From assembly GCA_963785245.1 (NCBI GenBank), contig CAWAUO010000017.1:1-64000 (forward strand): a DNA stretch of 64,000 nt, given 5' to 3'. The number at the start of each line of letters is the position of its first letter. Position 1 is the stretch's first letter. This stretch comes from JAHEEL01 sp963785245. Its GTDB lineage: Bacteria > Actinomycetota > Acidimicrobiia > Spongiisociales > UBA5794. Below the pieces are notes generated by a model. That model did not search any database and was not told where the DNA came from. It saw only the letters and a program-made list of their open reading frames with translations. This document shows, in pieces, positions 55,150-63,193 of this stretch. Both the position numbers and the translations under genes were made by a program.

Positions 55150-56460
55150 ATGAGTCTTCAGGGTCCAAAGACAGCTGAATGGTTCGGCCGCGCCAACAAG
55201 GCGCTCGTGAACGGAGTCTCGAGCGGGTTCCGCTACTGGGGCGACGAAGACACGCTTGTCATCGATCGCGGCGAGGGCGCGTACGCCTTCGACATGGACG
55301 GCAAGCGGTACATCGACTATCAACTCGGCTTCGGTCCCATCATCCTCGGCCATGGCCATCAGCCTGTCGTCGATGCGGTGGCCGAGGCGGCGTCGCGCGG
55401 CACGGTCTTCGCGATGACGACGGCGATCGAGGTCCAGGCTGCTGAAGCGATGCGCGATGCGATTCCGTGGATGGATACTCTCCGTTTCACCAACACCGGG
55501 ACCGAGGCGACGATGCACGCGATCCGACTCGCCAGGGCCGTGACCGGCCGGGACCTCATTGTGAAGTTCGAAGGCGCCTATCACGGTGCCCACGACTACG
55601 TCGGCTACTCCACGGCCGGTGCGCCGGTCGGGAATCTCGGCAGCAGGCGCTCCCCGGTTCCGTTCGAGGTGTCGTCGGGTGTCCCGTCGACGATTCGCGA
55701 TTACATCCGGATCGCGCCGTTCAACGACCTCGAGTTCATGGAGCGGTTGTTCCAGAACGACGGCCACCGTATCGCCGCGATCCTCGCGGAGCCGGTGCTC
55801 GGCAACGTGTTCGGCCTCATGCCGGTCGATGGCTACCTCGAAGGACTCCGCTCCATCACCGAGGAGTGGGGAGCGATGCTCATCTTCGACGAGGTGAAGA
55901 CCGGGTTCCGGATGGGTCTCGGCGGAGCCGCCGAATACTTTGGCATCGTCCCCGACATCGGTACCTACGCGAAGTCGATGGGCAACGGCTACCCGATCGC
56001 TGCAATCGGCGGACGCCAGGAAGTCATGTCGGCATGGGCCGAGGGCGGCGTCATGCAGGCTGGCACCTACTCGGGCAACTCGATCGGTGCGGCGGCGACC
56101 GTCGCCACGATCGCTGAACTCACCACCGGCACCCCCTATGCGCAGATCGACAAGGTCGGCAACGCGCTCATGGCCGGGTTGGCGAAGATCTGTGCCGACC
56201 ACTCCGAGCCGGCGTCGATCATCGGTATCCCGTCCATGTTCTCGGTGTTCTTCGGCGATACGGAACTCAAGGAGTACCGCGACACCACCGGTCACGATGA
56301 GGATCTGTACGAGGAAGTCGTGCTCGGCATGATCAACCGCGGTGTGATGCCGTGCGATGACGCCAAGGAGCCCTGGTTCATCTCGTCGGCCCACACCGAC
56401 GAAGACGTAGCCGAGACCCTGACCGCCTTCGAAGACGCACTGGTAGACGCAAGAGCCTGA
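55150..56460 (+). CDS. Class III aminotransferase, glutamate-1-semialdehyde-mutase-like
   Basis: A 436-residue PLP enzyme. FTNTGTEATMHAIRLARAVT, KFEGAYHGAHDY, LIFDEVKTGFRMGLGGAAEY and GTYAKSMGNGYPIAAIGG with Lys275 resemble HemL-type proteins, but divergent members outside heme operons are usually amine transaminases. In this island a polyamine or aminoaldehyde substrate is more likely than heme synthesis. GAAGG precedes the ATG; a GTG at 55141 is an alternative. Confidence 0.83.
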   Translation: MSLQGPKTAEWFGRANKALVNGVSSGFRYWGDEDTLVIDRGEGAYAFDMDGKRYIDYQLGFGPIILGHGHQPVVDAVAEAASRGTVFAMTTAIEVQAAEAMRDAIPWMDTLRFTNTGTEATMHAIRLARAVTGRDLIVKFEGAYHGAHDYVGYSTAGAPVGNLGSRRSPVPFEVSSGVPSTIRDYIRIAPFNDLEFMERLFQNDGHRIAAILAEPVLGNVFGLMPVDGYLEGLRSITEEWGAMLIFDEVKTGFRMGLGGAAEYFGIVPDIGTYAKSMGNGYPIAAIGGRQEVMSAWAEGGVMQAGTYSGNSIGAAATVATIAELTTGTPYAQIDKVGNALMAGLAKICADHSEPASIIGIPSMFSVFFGDTELKEYRDTTGHDEDLYEEVVLGMINRGVMPCDDAKEPWFISSAHTDEDVAETLTAFEDALVDARA

Positions 56461-56489
56461 GCTCTCTTCGCCGGCGGGTGGAGACCGTT

Positions 56490-56590
56490 TTCGCCTCTCC
56501 CACGGAGTGGGAGAGGCGCGAGCACCGGCCGCCAGGCCGGTGCTCAGCAGAGGGGGCCTTGGGAGTCTGGACCGCGCCGATGAGGCCTGC
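56490..56590 (+). repeat. Dispersed double-hairpin intergenic repeat, copy C
   Basis: The best-formed copy: CGCCTCTCCCAC/GTGGGAGAGGCG is a perfect 12-bp stem with loop GGA, followed by GAGCACCGGCC/GGCCGGTGCTC, a perfect 11-bp stem with loop GCCA. The tail matches copy B. It lies between the convergent aminotransferase and MFS genes and may also act as a terminator. Confidence 0.75.
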
Positions 56591-56622
56591 AGCACTGAGG
56601 CGGTCCCCGATGAAGAGGAGCC

Positions 56623-57828
56623 CTACGTTGCGGTCTCTGACATGATCGAGGGGCGGAAGAGGAGCCAGATGAGGGGGAGGCCGCCGAACATGGCGATGGC
56701 ACCCATCACCATGGCGGTCTCAAGGCCGAAGCGGTCGGCGAACGCGCCGTAAGCGACGGCGGCAAGCGAGCGGATCGCCATCGACATCGCGAGGTAGAAG
56801 CCGTTCGCGAGCGCCCGACTCCTCGGCGCCTGCTCCTGCACGAGGGCCATGACGACCGGGGGCACCGCGAGTAGTGAGAGGCCGATCAGGGGAAGCATTG
56901 CGATGCGCACCCACCCATCTGCGGCAAGGAAGAGGAGCATGGCGATCGGGGCGGCGATGTGCCCGAACACGAGGACGGCTTTGCGCCCCACGTGGTCGCT
57001 GATCCAGCCTCCGCCGAAGGCACCCGCCACGCCGGCGGCTTCGACGATCGAGAGGGCCGCGCCGGCGAGCCAGATGCTGCTCCCCGTCTCGGTGAGATAC
57101 AGCGGCAAGAAGACCGTAGCCGCCAGCATCATCATGCTGCGCATGCCGGTGAGTCCGGCGATCACGAACATGAAGTTGCGCATCCCGGCGATGGCCGTTC
57201 TCCATGGCACCTGTTCTCCGGCATCGCGCGTCTGGAGCGGCACGTCCCTGAGGCGGAAATAGAGGATCACCGACGTGGCAATCCCGGCGAGGGACAGGAA
57301 CGCGATCTGCCTCAACGACACCACGGTGAGGGCGGTTACCACCACGAGCGGACCGAGGGTCCGGCCGAGTTCACCGCCGACCATCCAGAAGCCCATGCCG
57401 CGTCCAAGGCGATTCCCCGACAGGTAGCCGACGGCGACCGGTGCGGTGGCGTGGAATGCGGCCACGCTCAACCCGGCGACGAGGAGCAGCAACGCGAGCG
57501 CCATGTAGGTGGGGGCCCAGCCGAGAAAGCTCATCACGGTCGCGGTGACGCCCGGGCCGAGCACGACGATCCACTTGAGGGTGGTGCGGTCCGCGAGGTG
57601 CCCGATCACGGGTTGGAGAAGGGAGGGGAGTTGGATGAATGCGGCAAGAAGACCGGCGGCCGCGTTGGTCAGCGAGAACTTCTCGACGAACGTTGGGAGA
57701 AGTGGTGCCAGGAACGCCGTGAAGGTGTCATGGACGGCGTGTCCGGCGGCGATCGAGGTGACGCGACCGGTCTGGAATTCGCCGTCTTCACCGTGTACGA
57801 GTTCGGTCGGGGGAGCAGGTTCGGTCAT
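56623..57828 (-). CDS. Major facilitator superfamily transporter
   Basis: A 401-residue twelve-segment MFS protein. FIQLPSLLQPVIGHLADRTT is motif A, and FGGGWISDHVGRKAVLVFG its second-half equivalent. The start MTEPAPPTELVHG at 57828 has GAGAG 5 nt upstream. The substrate is unknown; lying between a polyamine-type aminotransferase and a dehydrogenase gene it may carry an amine or organic acid. Confidence 0.85.
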   Translation of the reverse strand: MTEPAPPTELVHGEDGEFQTGRVTSIAAGHAVHDTFTAFLAPLLPTFVEKFSLTNAAAGLLAAFIQLPSLLQPVIGHLADRTTLKWIVVLGPGVTATVMSFLGWAPTYMALALLLLVAGLSVAAFHATAPVAVGYLSGNRLGRGMGFWMVGGELGRTLGPLVVVTALTVVSLRQIAFLSLAGIATSVILYFRLRDVPLQTRDAGEQVPWRTAIAGMRNFMFVIAGLTGMRSMMMLAATVFLPLYLTETGSSIWLAGAALSIVEAAGVAGAFGGGWISDHVGRKAVLVFGHIAAPIAMLLFLAADGWVRIAMLPLIGLSLLAVPPVVMALVQEQAPRSRALANGFYLAMSMAIRSLAAVAYGAFADRFGLETAMVMGAIAMFGGLPLIWLLFRPSIMSETAT

Positions 57829-57951
57829 GGTCTCTCGGTTGCTGCCGGCTGTTCACCATGATCACACATCGTGACCCGGTTGCAGTCGTCCTGGCGCACG
57901 CGACAGGGGACAAAGTCCATTCGACTCGGTGACGAAAACATGATATCTTCG

Positions 57952-57963
57952 ATAATCGATTAT
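57952..57963. promoter_or_regulatory. 12-bp palindromic operator before the MmsA-like gene
   Basis: ATAATCGATTAT is a perfect palindrome in an AT-rich island (57935-57975) 45 nt before the dehydrogenase start. It is typical of GntR- or TetR-type operators; no such regulator is encoded in the window. Confidence 0.5.
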
Positions 57964-58007
57964 TCTAAAGTCACCGTACGAAAGTGCCTTCGAGGAGGAG
58001 CGACGTC

Positions 58008-59522
58008 ATGGCGAGACGCCTGAAATACCTGGTTGGTGGGGAGTGGAAGGACACCGAGAGCGGCGTCTACTACGACATCACCAACAGCAGCACCGGTGAA
58101 GTGATGGCCGAGGCTCCACGCTGCACGGCAGATGAGGTCGATGCCGCGGTCGAGGCCGCAGCAGCAGCCTTCCCCGCATGGCGCGACACGCCAATCACCA
58201 AGCGCGTCCAGGTGATGTTCAACCTCAAGAGCATCCTCGAGGAGAACCTCCACGATCTGGCCATGCTCCTCGCCACCGAGATGGGCAAGACCTACACCGA
58301 GGCCCGGGGCGACGTGCTCAAGGCCATCGAGGTCGTTGAGCTCGCCTGCGCCACACCCGTCACGATGATGGGCGACTCGCTGATGAACGTCGCCACCGGC
58401 TACGACACGGTCACCTACCGCGAACCGCTCGGCGTGTTCGCAGGAATCGTCCCATGGAACTTCCCGGCCATGATCCCGATGGGCTGGATGATGCCGCTCG
58501 CCGTCACCACCGGAAACACCTTCGTGTTGAAAGCTGCCTCGTACGTTCCGCAGACTGCCATGCGGATGGCGGAACTGCTCGAAGAGGCCGGTCTTCCGCC
58601 CGGCGTCTTCAACCTCGTGACCTGCTCCCGGCATGAAGCAGAGCGGTTGCTCAAGCATCCGAAGGTTCAGGGTGTGAGCTTCGTTGGCTCCACAGCTGTT
58701 GGTCTCCACATCTACTCAACGGCGACGGCCCACGGCAAGCGGGTTCAGGCGCTCACCGAGGCGAAGAACCATGCCCTGGTGATGGACGATGCCCCGATTC
58801 GTGCGACCGCACAGCGGATCATCAACTCGGCTTTCGGCTGCGCGGGCGAGCGCTGCATGGCGCTTCCGGCGATCGCCGTCCACGAAGACATTGCAGACGA
58901 ACTCGTCGCGACGATCGTCGAGCTCGCCAGCGAGCGGAAGATCGGCCCGGCCTATGACGAGACGACGGAGATGGGTCCACTGGTCAACGCCGAGCACATG
59001 GCCTTCGTCAACGACTGGATCGAGACGTCAGTTGACGAGGGCGCCGTCCCGGTCCTCGACGGACGGGACCTCGAGGTCGAAGGTCATGAAGACGGGTTCT
59101 TCATTGGACCCACCGTGTTCGACCACGTGACACCTGAGATGTCGTGCGGGAACCAGGAGGTCTTCGGACCGGTTCTCTACGTCAAGCGAGTCGCCAGCTT
59201 CAACGAAGGCGTGGAGTTGATCAACGAGAGCGAGTTCGCCAACGGCGCCTCGATCTTCACGCAGAGCGGCTACTACGCCCGTGAGTTCGCCCGTCGCATC
59301 GATGCCGGCATGGTCGGCGTCAACGTCGGCATCCCGGTGCCGATCTCGGTCTTCCCGTTCAGCGGCCACAAGAAGAGCTTCTTCGGTGACCTGCACGTGA
59401 TGGGTCGTGACGGTGTGATGTTCTACACCGAGACCAAGGCCGTCACGAGCTTCTGGTTCGACAAGGACGCCATGAAGGGCGACAAAGTCGGCACCTGGGA
59501 GGGAACGATCTCGAGGAGCTGA
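58008..59522 (+). CDS. CoA-acylating methylmalonate-semialdehyde-dehydrogenase-like enzyme
   Basis: A 504-residue aldehyde dehydrogenase of the MmsA/IolA group. IVPWNFPAMIPMGWMMPLAV and AKNHALVMDDA are typical, and the nucleophile Cys283 lies in FGCAGERCMALPA. PVPISVFPFSGHKKSFFGDL is the C-terminal MmsA signature. It would convert methylmalonate or malonate semialdehyde plus CoA to propionyl- or acetyl-CoA and CO2. GAGGAG supports the ATG at 58008 over a GTG at 57984. It has its own operator-bearing promoter and is convergent with the pgk operon. Confidence 0.85.
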   Translation: MARRLKYLVGGEWKDTESGVYYDITNSSTGEVMAEAPRCTADEVDAAVEAAAAAFPAWRDTPITKRVQVMFNLKSILEENLHDLAMLLATEMGKTYTEARGDVLKAIEVVELACATPVTMMGDSLMNVATGYDTVTYREPLGVFAGIVPWNFPAMIPMGWMMPLAVTTGNTFVLKAASYVPQTAMRMAELLEEAGLPPGVFNLVTCSRHEAERLLKHPKVQGVSFVGSTAVGLHIYSTATAHGKRVQALTEAKNHALVMDDAPIRATAQRIINSAFGCAGERCMALPAIAVHEDIADELVATIVELASERKIGPAYDETTEMGPLVNAEHMAFVNDWIETSVDEGAVPVLDGRDLEVEGHEDGFFIGPTVFDHVTPEMSCGNQEVFGPVLYVKRVASFNEGVELINESEFANGASIFTQSGYYAREFARRIDAGMVGVNVGIPVPISVFPFSGHKKSFFGDLHVMGRDGVMFYTETKAVTSFWFDKDAMKGDKVGTWEGTISRS

Positions 59523-59581
59523 TACTCCACGGGACTTGATCCCGCTCGATACTCGTCACGGACGTCCTCCGCCGTGGCACC

Positions 59582-59626
59582 GATTCCGGGTCGTGCACCA
59601 TCCCCCCTGGTGCACGACCCGGAATC
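59582..59626. terminator. Perfect 19-bp hairpin between convergent operons
   Basis: GATTCCGGGTCGTGCACCA and TGGTGCACGACCCGGAATC pair perfectly over 19 bp with a 7-nt C-rich loop. The right arm overlaps the pgk stop codon. It should terminate both the MmsA-like gene and the pgk operon. Confidence 0.8.
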
Positions 59627-60944
59627 ACGCGTCTGGGGCGTTCTTCGCCTCGATTCCTTCCCCTGAGGGGGAGGAATCTCGCATCGAAGACCAGCCGCCC
59701 TCGGCATTCCGTGCGGCTGCCTTCTCCATCGCGTCGAGGAGGGGGAGGGGTTGACCGCTGATGAAGCGGATCAGCGCGCCTCCTGCGGTGCTGATGAAGC
59801 CGATGTCGGAATCGTCGACGAAGCGGCGGGCGCTCGCCACCGTGTCGCCGCCGCCGATCACCGAATATCCGTCGGATGCCGCGACGGCCTCCCAGAGTGA
59901 CCGGGTGCCGTACTCGCCCGCCGCGGATTCGTAGACACCGGCCGGGCCGTTGACGAACAGCGTCGCGGCGTTGGCGATGACAGCTTCGTAGGCCGCAACC
60001 GTCGTGCTCCCGACGTCGATGAGGAGTTCATCGATCGGCAGGTCCGTGACCGCGACCTCCCGGCGCTTCCCGGTGTCATCGAAAGCGAGGTCGGTTGGGA
60101 CCTCGATGCGGTCCCCGTAGGCCTCGAGCAGCTCGGCAGCCCGGGGGATGAACGCCTCGAGCGAACGGTCGTAGATGAACGCCGTGGTCGGCCCACCAAG
60201 CTCGACGCCCTGTGCGATCAGCATGACGTTGGCGGTGATGCCGGTCGTCAGGATCGTGTCGGCGGTGCCGTCGGCCAGCACCTTGTCCATCATCGAGAAC
60301 GCATCCGAGATCTTCAGCCCACCGAGCAGGAAGACGCACGGCCGGTTCGGATTGGACGCCACCCCCGACAGAGCGGTCACCTCGTTGACCAACAGCCGGC
60401 CGCCCGCCGAGGGCAGCAACTCCTGGAACGCAACCATCGACGGCGCGTTCCGGTGTGCTGCTGCGAAGGCGTCGTTGACGTAGAAGTCGACGAGCGGGGC
60501 CAGGTTGCGCACCAGGTAGGTGTTGGTCATCTCCGCGGGCGTGAGCTTCACGGCGTTCTCGAACGTCGAGACCTCCTCGGTGAGGATGCGGATGTTCTCG
60601 AGCAGCAGGATCGCGCCGTCGCCGAGCGCCTGGATGGCCGCACGAGCAGCCGGACCGGCGACGTCGTCAATGAAACCGACCGGGCGCCCGAGCTTCTCCG
60701 TGAGGATCTCGGCATGCTCGTTCATCGACACGAGGTTGTGATAGTCGAGCGTGTCGCCCTGGTGGGCGATGATCACAACCCGCGCCCCTGCGTCTGCGAG
60801 GTCGGCAATCGTCGGCAGGCTCATATTGAGCCGGTTGTCGTCGTTGATCTTCCCGGTCTCCCGGTCGATCGGCGAATTGATGTCGACACGCAGGAGGACA
60901 ACCCGTCCTCGCACGTCGAGATCGTCCAGGGTCGAGATTGTCAC
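59625..60944 (-). CDS. pgk: Phosphoglycerate kinase, archaeal type
   Basis: A 439-residue kinase interconverting 1,3-bisphosphoglycerate and 3-phosphoglycerate. VLLRVDINSPIDRETGKIND, VVIIAHQGD, AILLLENIRILTEE and DFYVNDAFAAAHRNAPSM match archaeal PGK rather than the bacterial form, which has DLNVPL and LSHLGRP. The nucleotide loop is near VIGGGDTVASARRF. The last 25 residues, after LLDAMEKAAARNAEGG, are an extension partly encoded by a palindrome (CCTTCCCC-TGA-GGGGGAGG, 59656-59674). The GTG start has AAGGAGG 7 nt upstream. It is third in the operon, 36 nt after gap. Confidence 0.9.
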   Translation of the reverse strand: MTISTLDDLDVRGRVVLLRVDINSPIDRETGKINDDNRLNMSLPTIADLADAGARVVIIAHQGDTLDYHNLVSMNEHAEILTEKLGRPVGFIDDVAGPAARAAIQALGDGAILLLENIRILTEEVSTFENAVKLTPAEMTNTYLVRNLAPLVDFYVNDAFAAAHRNAPSMVAFQELLPSAGGRLLVNEVTALSGVASNPNRPCVFLLGGLKISDAFSMMDKVLADGTADTILTTGITANVMLIAQGVELGGPTTAFIYDRSLEAFIPRAAELLEAYGDRIEVPTDLAFDDTGKRREVAVTDLPIDELLIDVGSTTVAAYEAVIANAATLFVNGPAGVYESAAGEYGTRSLWEAVAASDGYSVIGGGDTVASARRFVDDSDIGFISTAGGALIRFISGQPLPLLDAMEKAAARNAEGGWSSMRDSSPSGEGIEAKNAPDA

Positions 60945-60980
60945 CCTGCTGCCTCCTTCATCTGCTGCCGGTTGCGGCCG

Positions 60981-61997
60981 CTACATCCCCAGGTACTCGT
61001 TGGTTGCCGCAACTGCCTCGGCGCCTTCGGTCTGCATCGAGAGCGCGGCGCGGATGGCGTCAACGGTCTCAGGGATCGTGACCGATTCCTGCGGAATGTT
61101 GATCGCGAACATGATGTCCTTGCCGGACATGCCGACGGTCTCCTCGAAGAGGCCGATTTCGTACATGTCGCCGCGCGGCCTGCCGAGGAACCGGGCGTAG
61201 TTGAACAGCGACGTGTTCGTGTCGAAGCCCTCGTCGATCCTGACGACGCGGATACGCGGGTGAGCCTTGAAGATCTCGATGACCTCTTCGGGCGTCGTGT
61301 CTCGCTTCGGCGTCACCACCAGGGTGATGATGTGGCCGTGGGTCACCGGCGTGTGCACCAGGAGACCCGTCGCATCGATGTGCGGCATGATCGCCATGAG
61401 GTCCACGCACTGATGGTTTGGGATGCCTTCGAGTTGGAGGCTGTCAACGAGACCGCGATGCGTGTCACCCGGATCGGCAACGCGACGGATGATCGTGATC
61501 GCGACCTTCTCAACGCCGATCTCGCGATCGAGTGCGTCAACGGCGCGGACAAAACCGGTCGTGTTGCACGACGTGAGCTTCAGATAGTCCTTGCCGACAC
61601 CCTCCTCGTAGTTCGCGTACCCGTGGAAGAACACGTCGGCGACCTCGGCGGACTCGCCTCCCTGGAAGATGGCAGGAATCCCTGCGGCTTCGTACTTGAC
61701 CTTGTTCTTCGCACCGATTCCACCAGGTGCCGAATCGAGCATGATGTCGACCTTGCTGAGGAGATCGTCGAAGTCTCCGGAGACGGGGATGCCTGCGGCC
61801 TCGAGGGTCTCTTCGGCCCCCGGCATTGCCGCATAGAGGTCGTACGGCATGCCGCGCTCGGCGAGTGCCTTGACGGCGAGGGTGGGGGCGACGTCGGCAA
61901 CGCCGACCAGTTCCATGTCGTCCTGTGCTGCGACGCCGTCAGCGAGACGCTGTCCGATCGCTCCGTAGCCGGCTACGCCGACCTTCACTTTGCTCAT
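60981..61997 (-). CDS. gap: Type II (archaeal-type) glyceraldehyde-3-phosphate dehydrogenase
   Basis: A 338-residue enzyme of the archaeal/type II GAPDH family, normally NADP-linked. VAGYGAIGQRLADGV is the dinucleotide site, GGESAEVAD and LTSCNTTGFVRAVDAL carry catalytic Cys144, and IIRRVADPGDTHRG with IPNHQ supply the phosphate-binding and His region. Length equals that of archaeal enzymes. Bacteria normally use a different GAPDH family, with SNASCTTN. The start at 61997 was chosen because it begins the Rossmann strand; 19 nt separate it from the upstream dehydrogenase. Confidence 0.9.
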   Translation of the reverse strand: MSKVKVGVAGYGAIGQRLADGVAAQDDMELVGVADVAPTLAVKALAERGMPYDLYAAMPGAEETLEAAGIPVSGDFDDLLSKVDIMLDSAPGGIGAKNKVKYEAAGIPAIFQGGESAEVADVFFHGYANYEEGVGKDYLKLTSCNTTGFVRAVDALDREIGVEKVAITIIRRVADPGDTHRGLVDSLQLEGIPNHQCVDLMAIMPHIDATGLLVHTPVTHGHIITLVVTPKRDTTPEEVIEIFKAHPRIRVVRIDEGFDTNTSLFNYARFLGRPRGDMYEIGLFEETVGMSGKDIMFAINIPQESVTIPETVDAIRAALSMQTEGAEAVAATNEYLGM

Positions 61998-62016
61998 AGC
62001 TGAGTCTCTCTTTCCT

Positions 62017-63108
62017 CTAGGCGGACGCGCGCATTGCTGCGACGACCGCGGATCCCATGTCGATTGTCGAACTCGTGCCGCCCATGTCCTTCGTCCGGGT
62101 CTCGCCCGCACTCAGGGTGACGGCGATCGCTGCCTCGATGTGGTTGGCAGCGTCGATCTCCCCGAGATTGTCCAACATCATGCGAACGGCCTCGATCGTT
62201 GCGATCGGATTGACCACGCTCTGCCCGGTGTACTTCGGCGCCGAACCGTGGATCGGTTCGAACATCGACGGGTAGTCGCCCTCCGGGTTGACGTTGCCGC
62301 CTGCAGCGAACCCCATGCCTCCCTGGAGCATCGCCCCGAGGTCGGTGATGATGTCCCCGAACAGGTTGGAAGCCACCACGACGTCGAAGTAGTCGGGGTT
62401 CTTCACGAACCACATCGTCAACGCATCCACCAGCGCCATGTCGGTCTCGATGTCCGGGAAGTCCTTGGCCACGAAGTCGTAGGCCTCATCCCAGAACACC
62501 ATCGAGTAGTTGAGGGCATTCGACTTCGTGCAGTTGGTCACCCGGCCGACCGGCGCCGTCGATCCGAGCTTCTGCCGCTTGCGTGCGGCCTCGAAGCCGT
62601 AGCGGATGGTGCGCTCGCAACCCTTCCACGTGAAGATGCCGGTCTGGAGGGCGAAGGCGTCGGGCGTGCCTCGCTTGAAGAATCCGCCGTTGCCGGAGTA
62701 CTCGCCCTCGGTGTTCTCGCGAATGACCAGGATGTCGACCGTCTCCGGAGTGGCCGTGGAGATGGGGGATGAGACGCCCGGGTAGAGCTTGATCGGGCGA
62801 AGGTTGACGTACTGGTCGAAGCCCTTGCGGATCGCGAGCAGCATTTGGAGCGAGATGTGGTCCTCGACCTTGTTGGCGTCGCCGATGCAGCCAAGGAAGA
62901 TCGAGTCGAAGGCGCTAAGCGTCTCGAGGGCGTTCTCCGGCATCATCTCGCCGGTCGCGAGATAGCGGTCGCAGGACCAGTCGAAGCTCTCGGTGGCCAC
63001 CTCGAAGCCGAAGATGTCGGCGGCAGCGTCGAGGACCTTCTCCGCCTCGTCGGAGATCTCGATCCCGACCCCGTCGCCGGGGATGAGTGCGATCCGGTAC
63101 GAGTTCAT
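62017..63108 (-). CDS. Tartrate/D-malate/isopropylmalate dehydrogenase-family enzyme
   Basis: A 363-residue beta-decarboxylating dehydrogenase. ALIPGDGVGIEISDEAEKVL, NLRPIKLYPGVSSPIS, VIRENTEGEYSGNGGFFKRG, VTNCTKSNALNYS and VVASNLFGDIITDLGAMLQG are the family motifs. The GEYSGNGG loop and long insertion resemble tartrate/D-malate dehydrogenases more than LeuB or Icd. It needs a divalent metal and NAD. GGAGG lies 6 nt before the ATG. It heads the operon with gap and pgk, under the palindrome at 63148. Confidence 0.85.
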   Translation of the reverse strand: MNSYRIALIPGDGVGIEISDEAEKVLDAAADIFGFEVATESFDWSCDRYLATGEMMPENALETLSAFDSIFLGCIGDANKVEDHISLQMLLAIRKGFDQYVNLRPIKLYPGVSSPISTATPETVDILVIRENTEGEYSGNGGFFKRGTPDAFALQTGIFTWKGCERTIRYGFEAARKRQKLGSTAPVGRVTNCTKSNALNYSMVFWDEAYDFVAKDFPDIETDMALVDALTMWFVKNPDYFDVVVASNLFGDIITDLGAMLQGGMGFAAGGNVNPEGDYPSMFEPIHGSAPKYTGQSVVNPIATIEAVRMMLDNLGEIDAANHIEAAIAVTLSAGETRTKDMGGTSSTIDMGSAVVAAMRASA

Positions 63109-63147
63109 CTGGCACCTCCAGGGGTTCCAACGGTGGATGTGGTCGAT

Positions 63148-63163
63148 ACTATCGACCGATAGT
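63148..63163. promoter_or_regulatory. Palindromic operator before the dehydrogenase-gap-pgk operon
   Basis: ACTATCG-AC-CGATAGT is a perfect 7-2-7 inverted repeat 40 nt upstream of the first gene. It resembles GntR-type sites and could control the archaeal-type operon. Confidence 0.55.
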
Positions 63164-63193
63164 TTTGGGTGTCCATTCGAGGCGTGGGGCGGT

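Noticed and set aside
60453..62003. 516-codon plus-strand frame
   Set aside because: Antisense to pgk and gap, with low-complexity charged composition.
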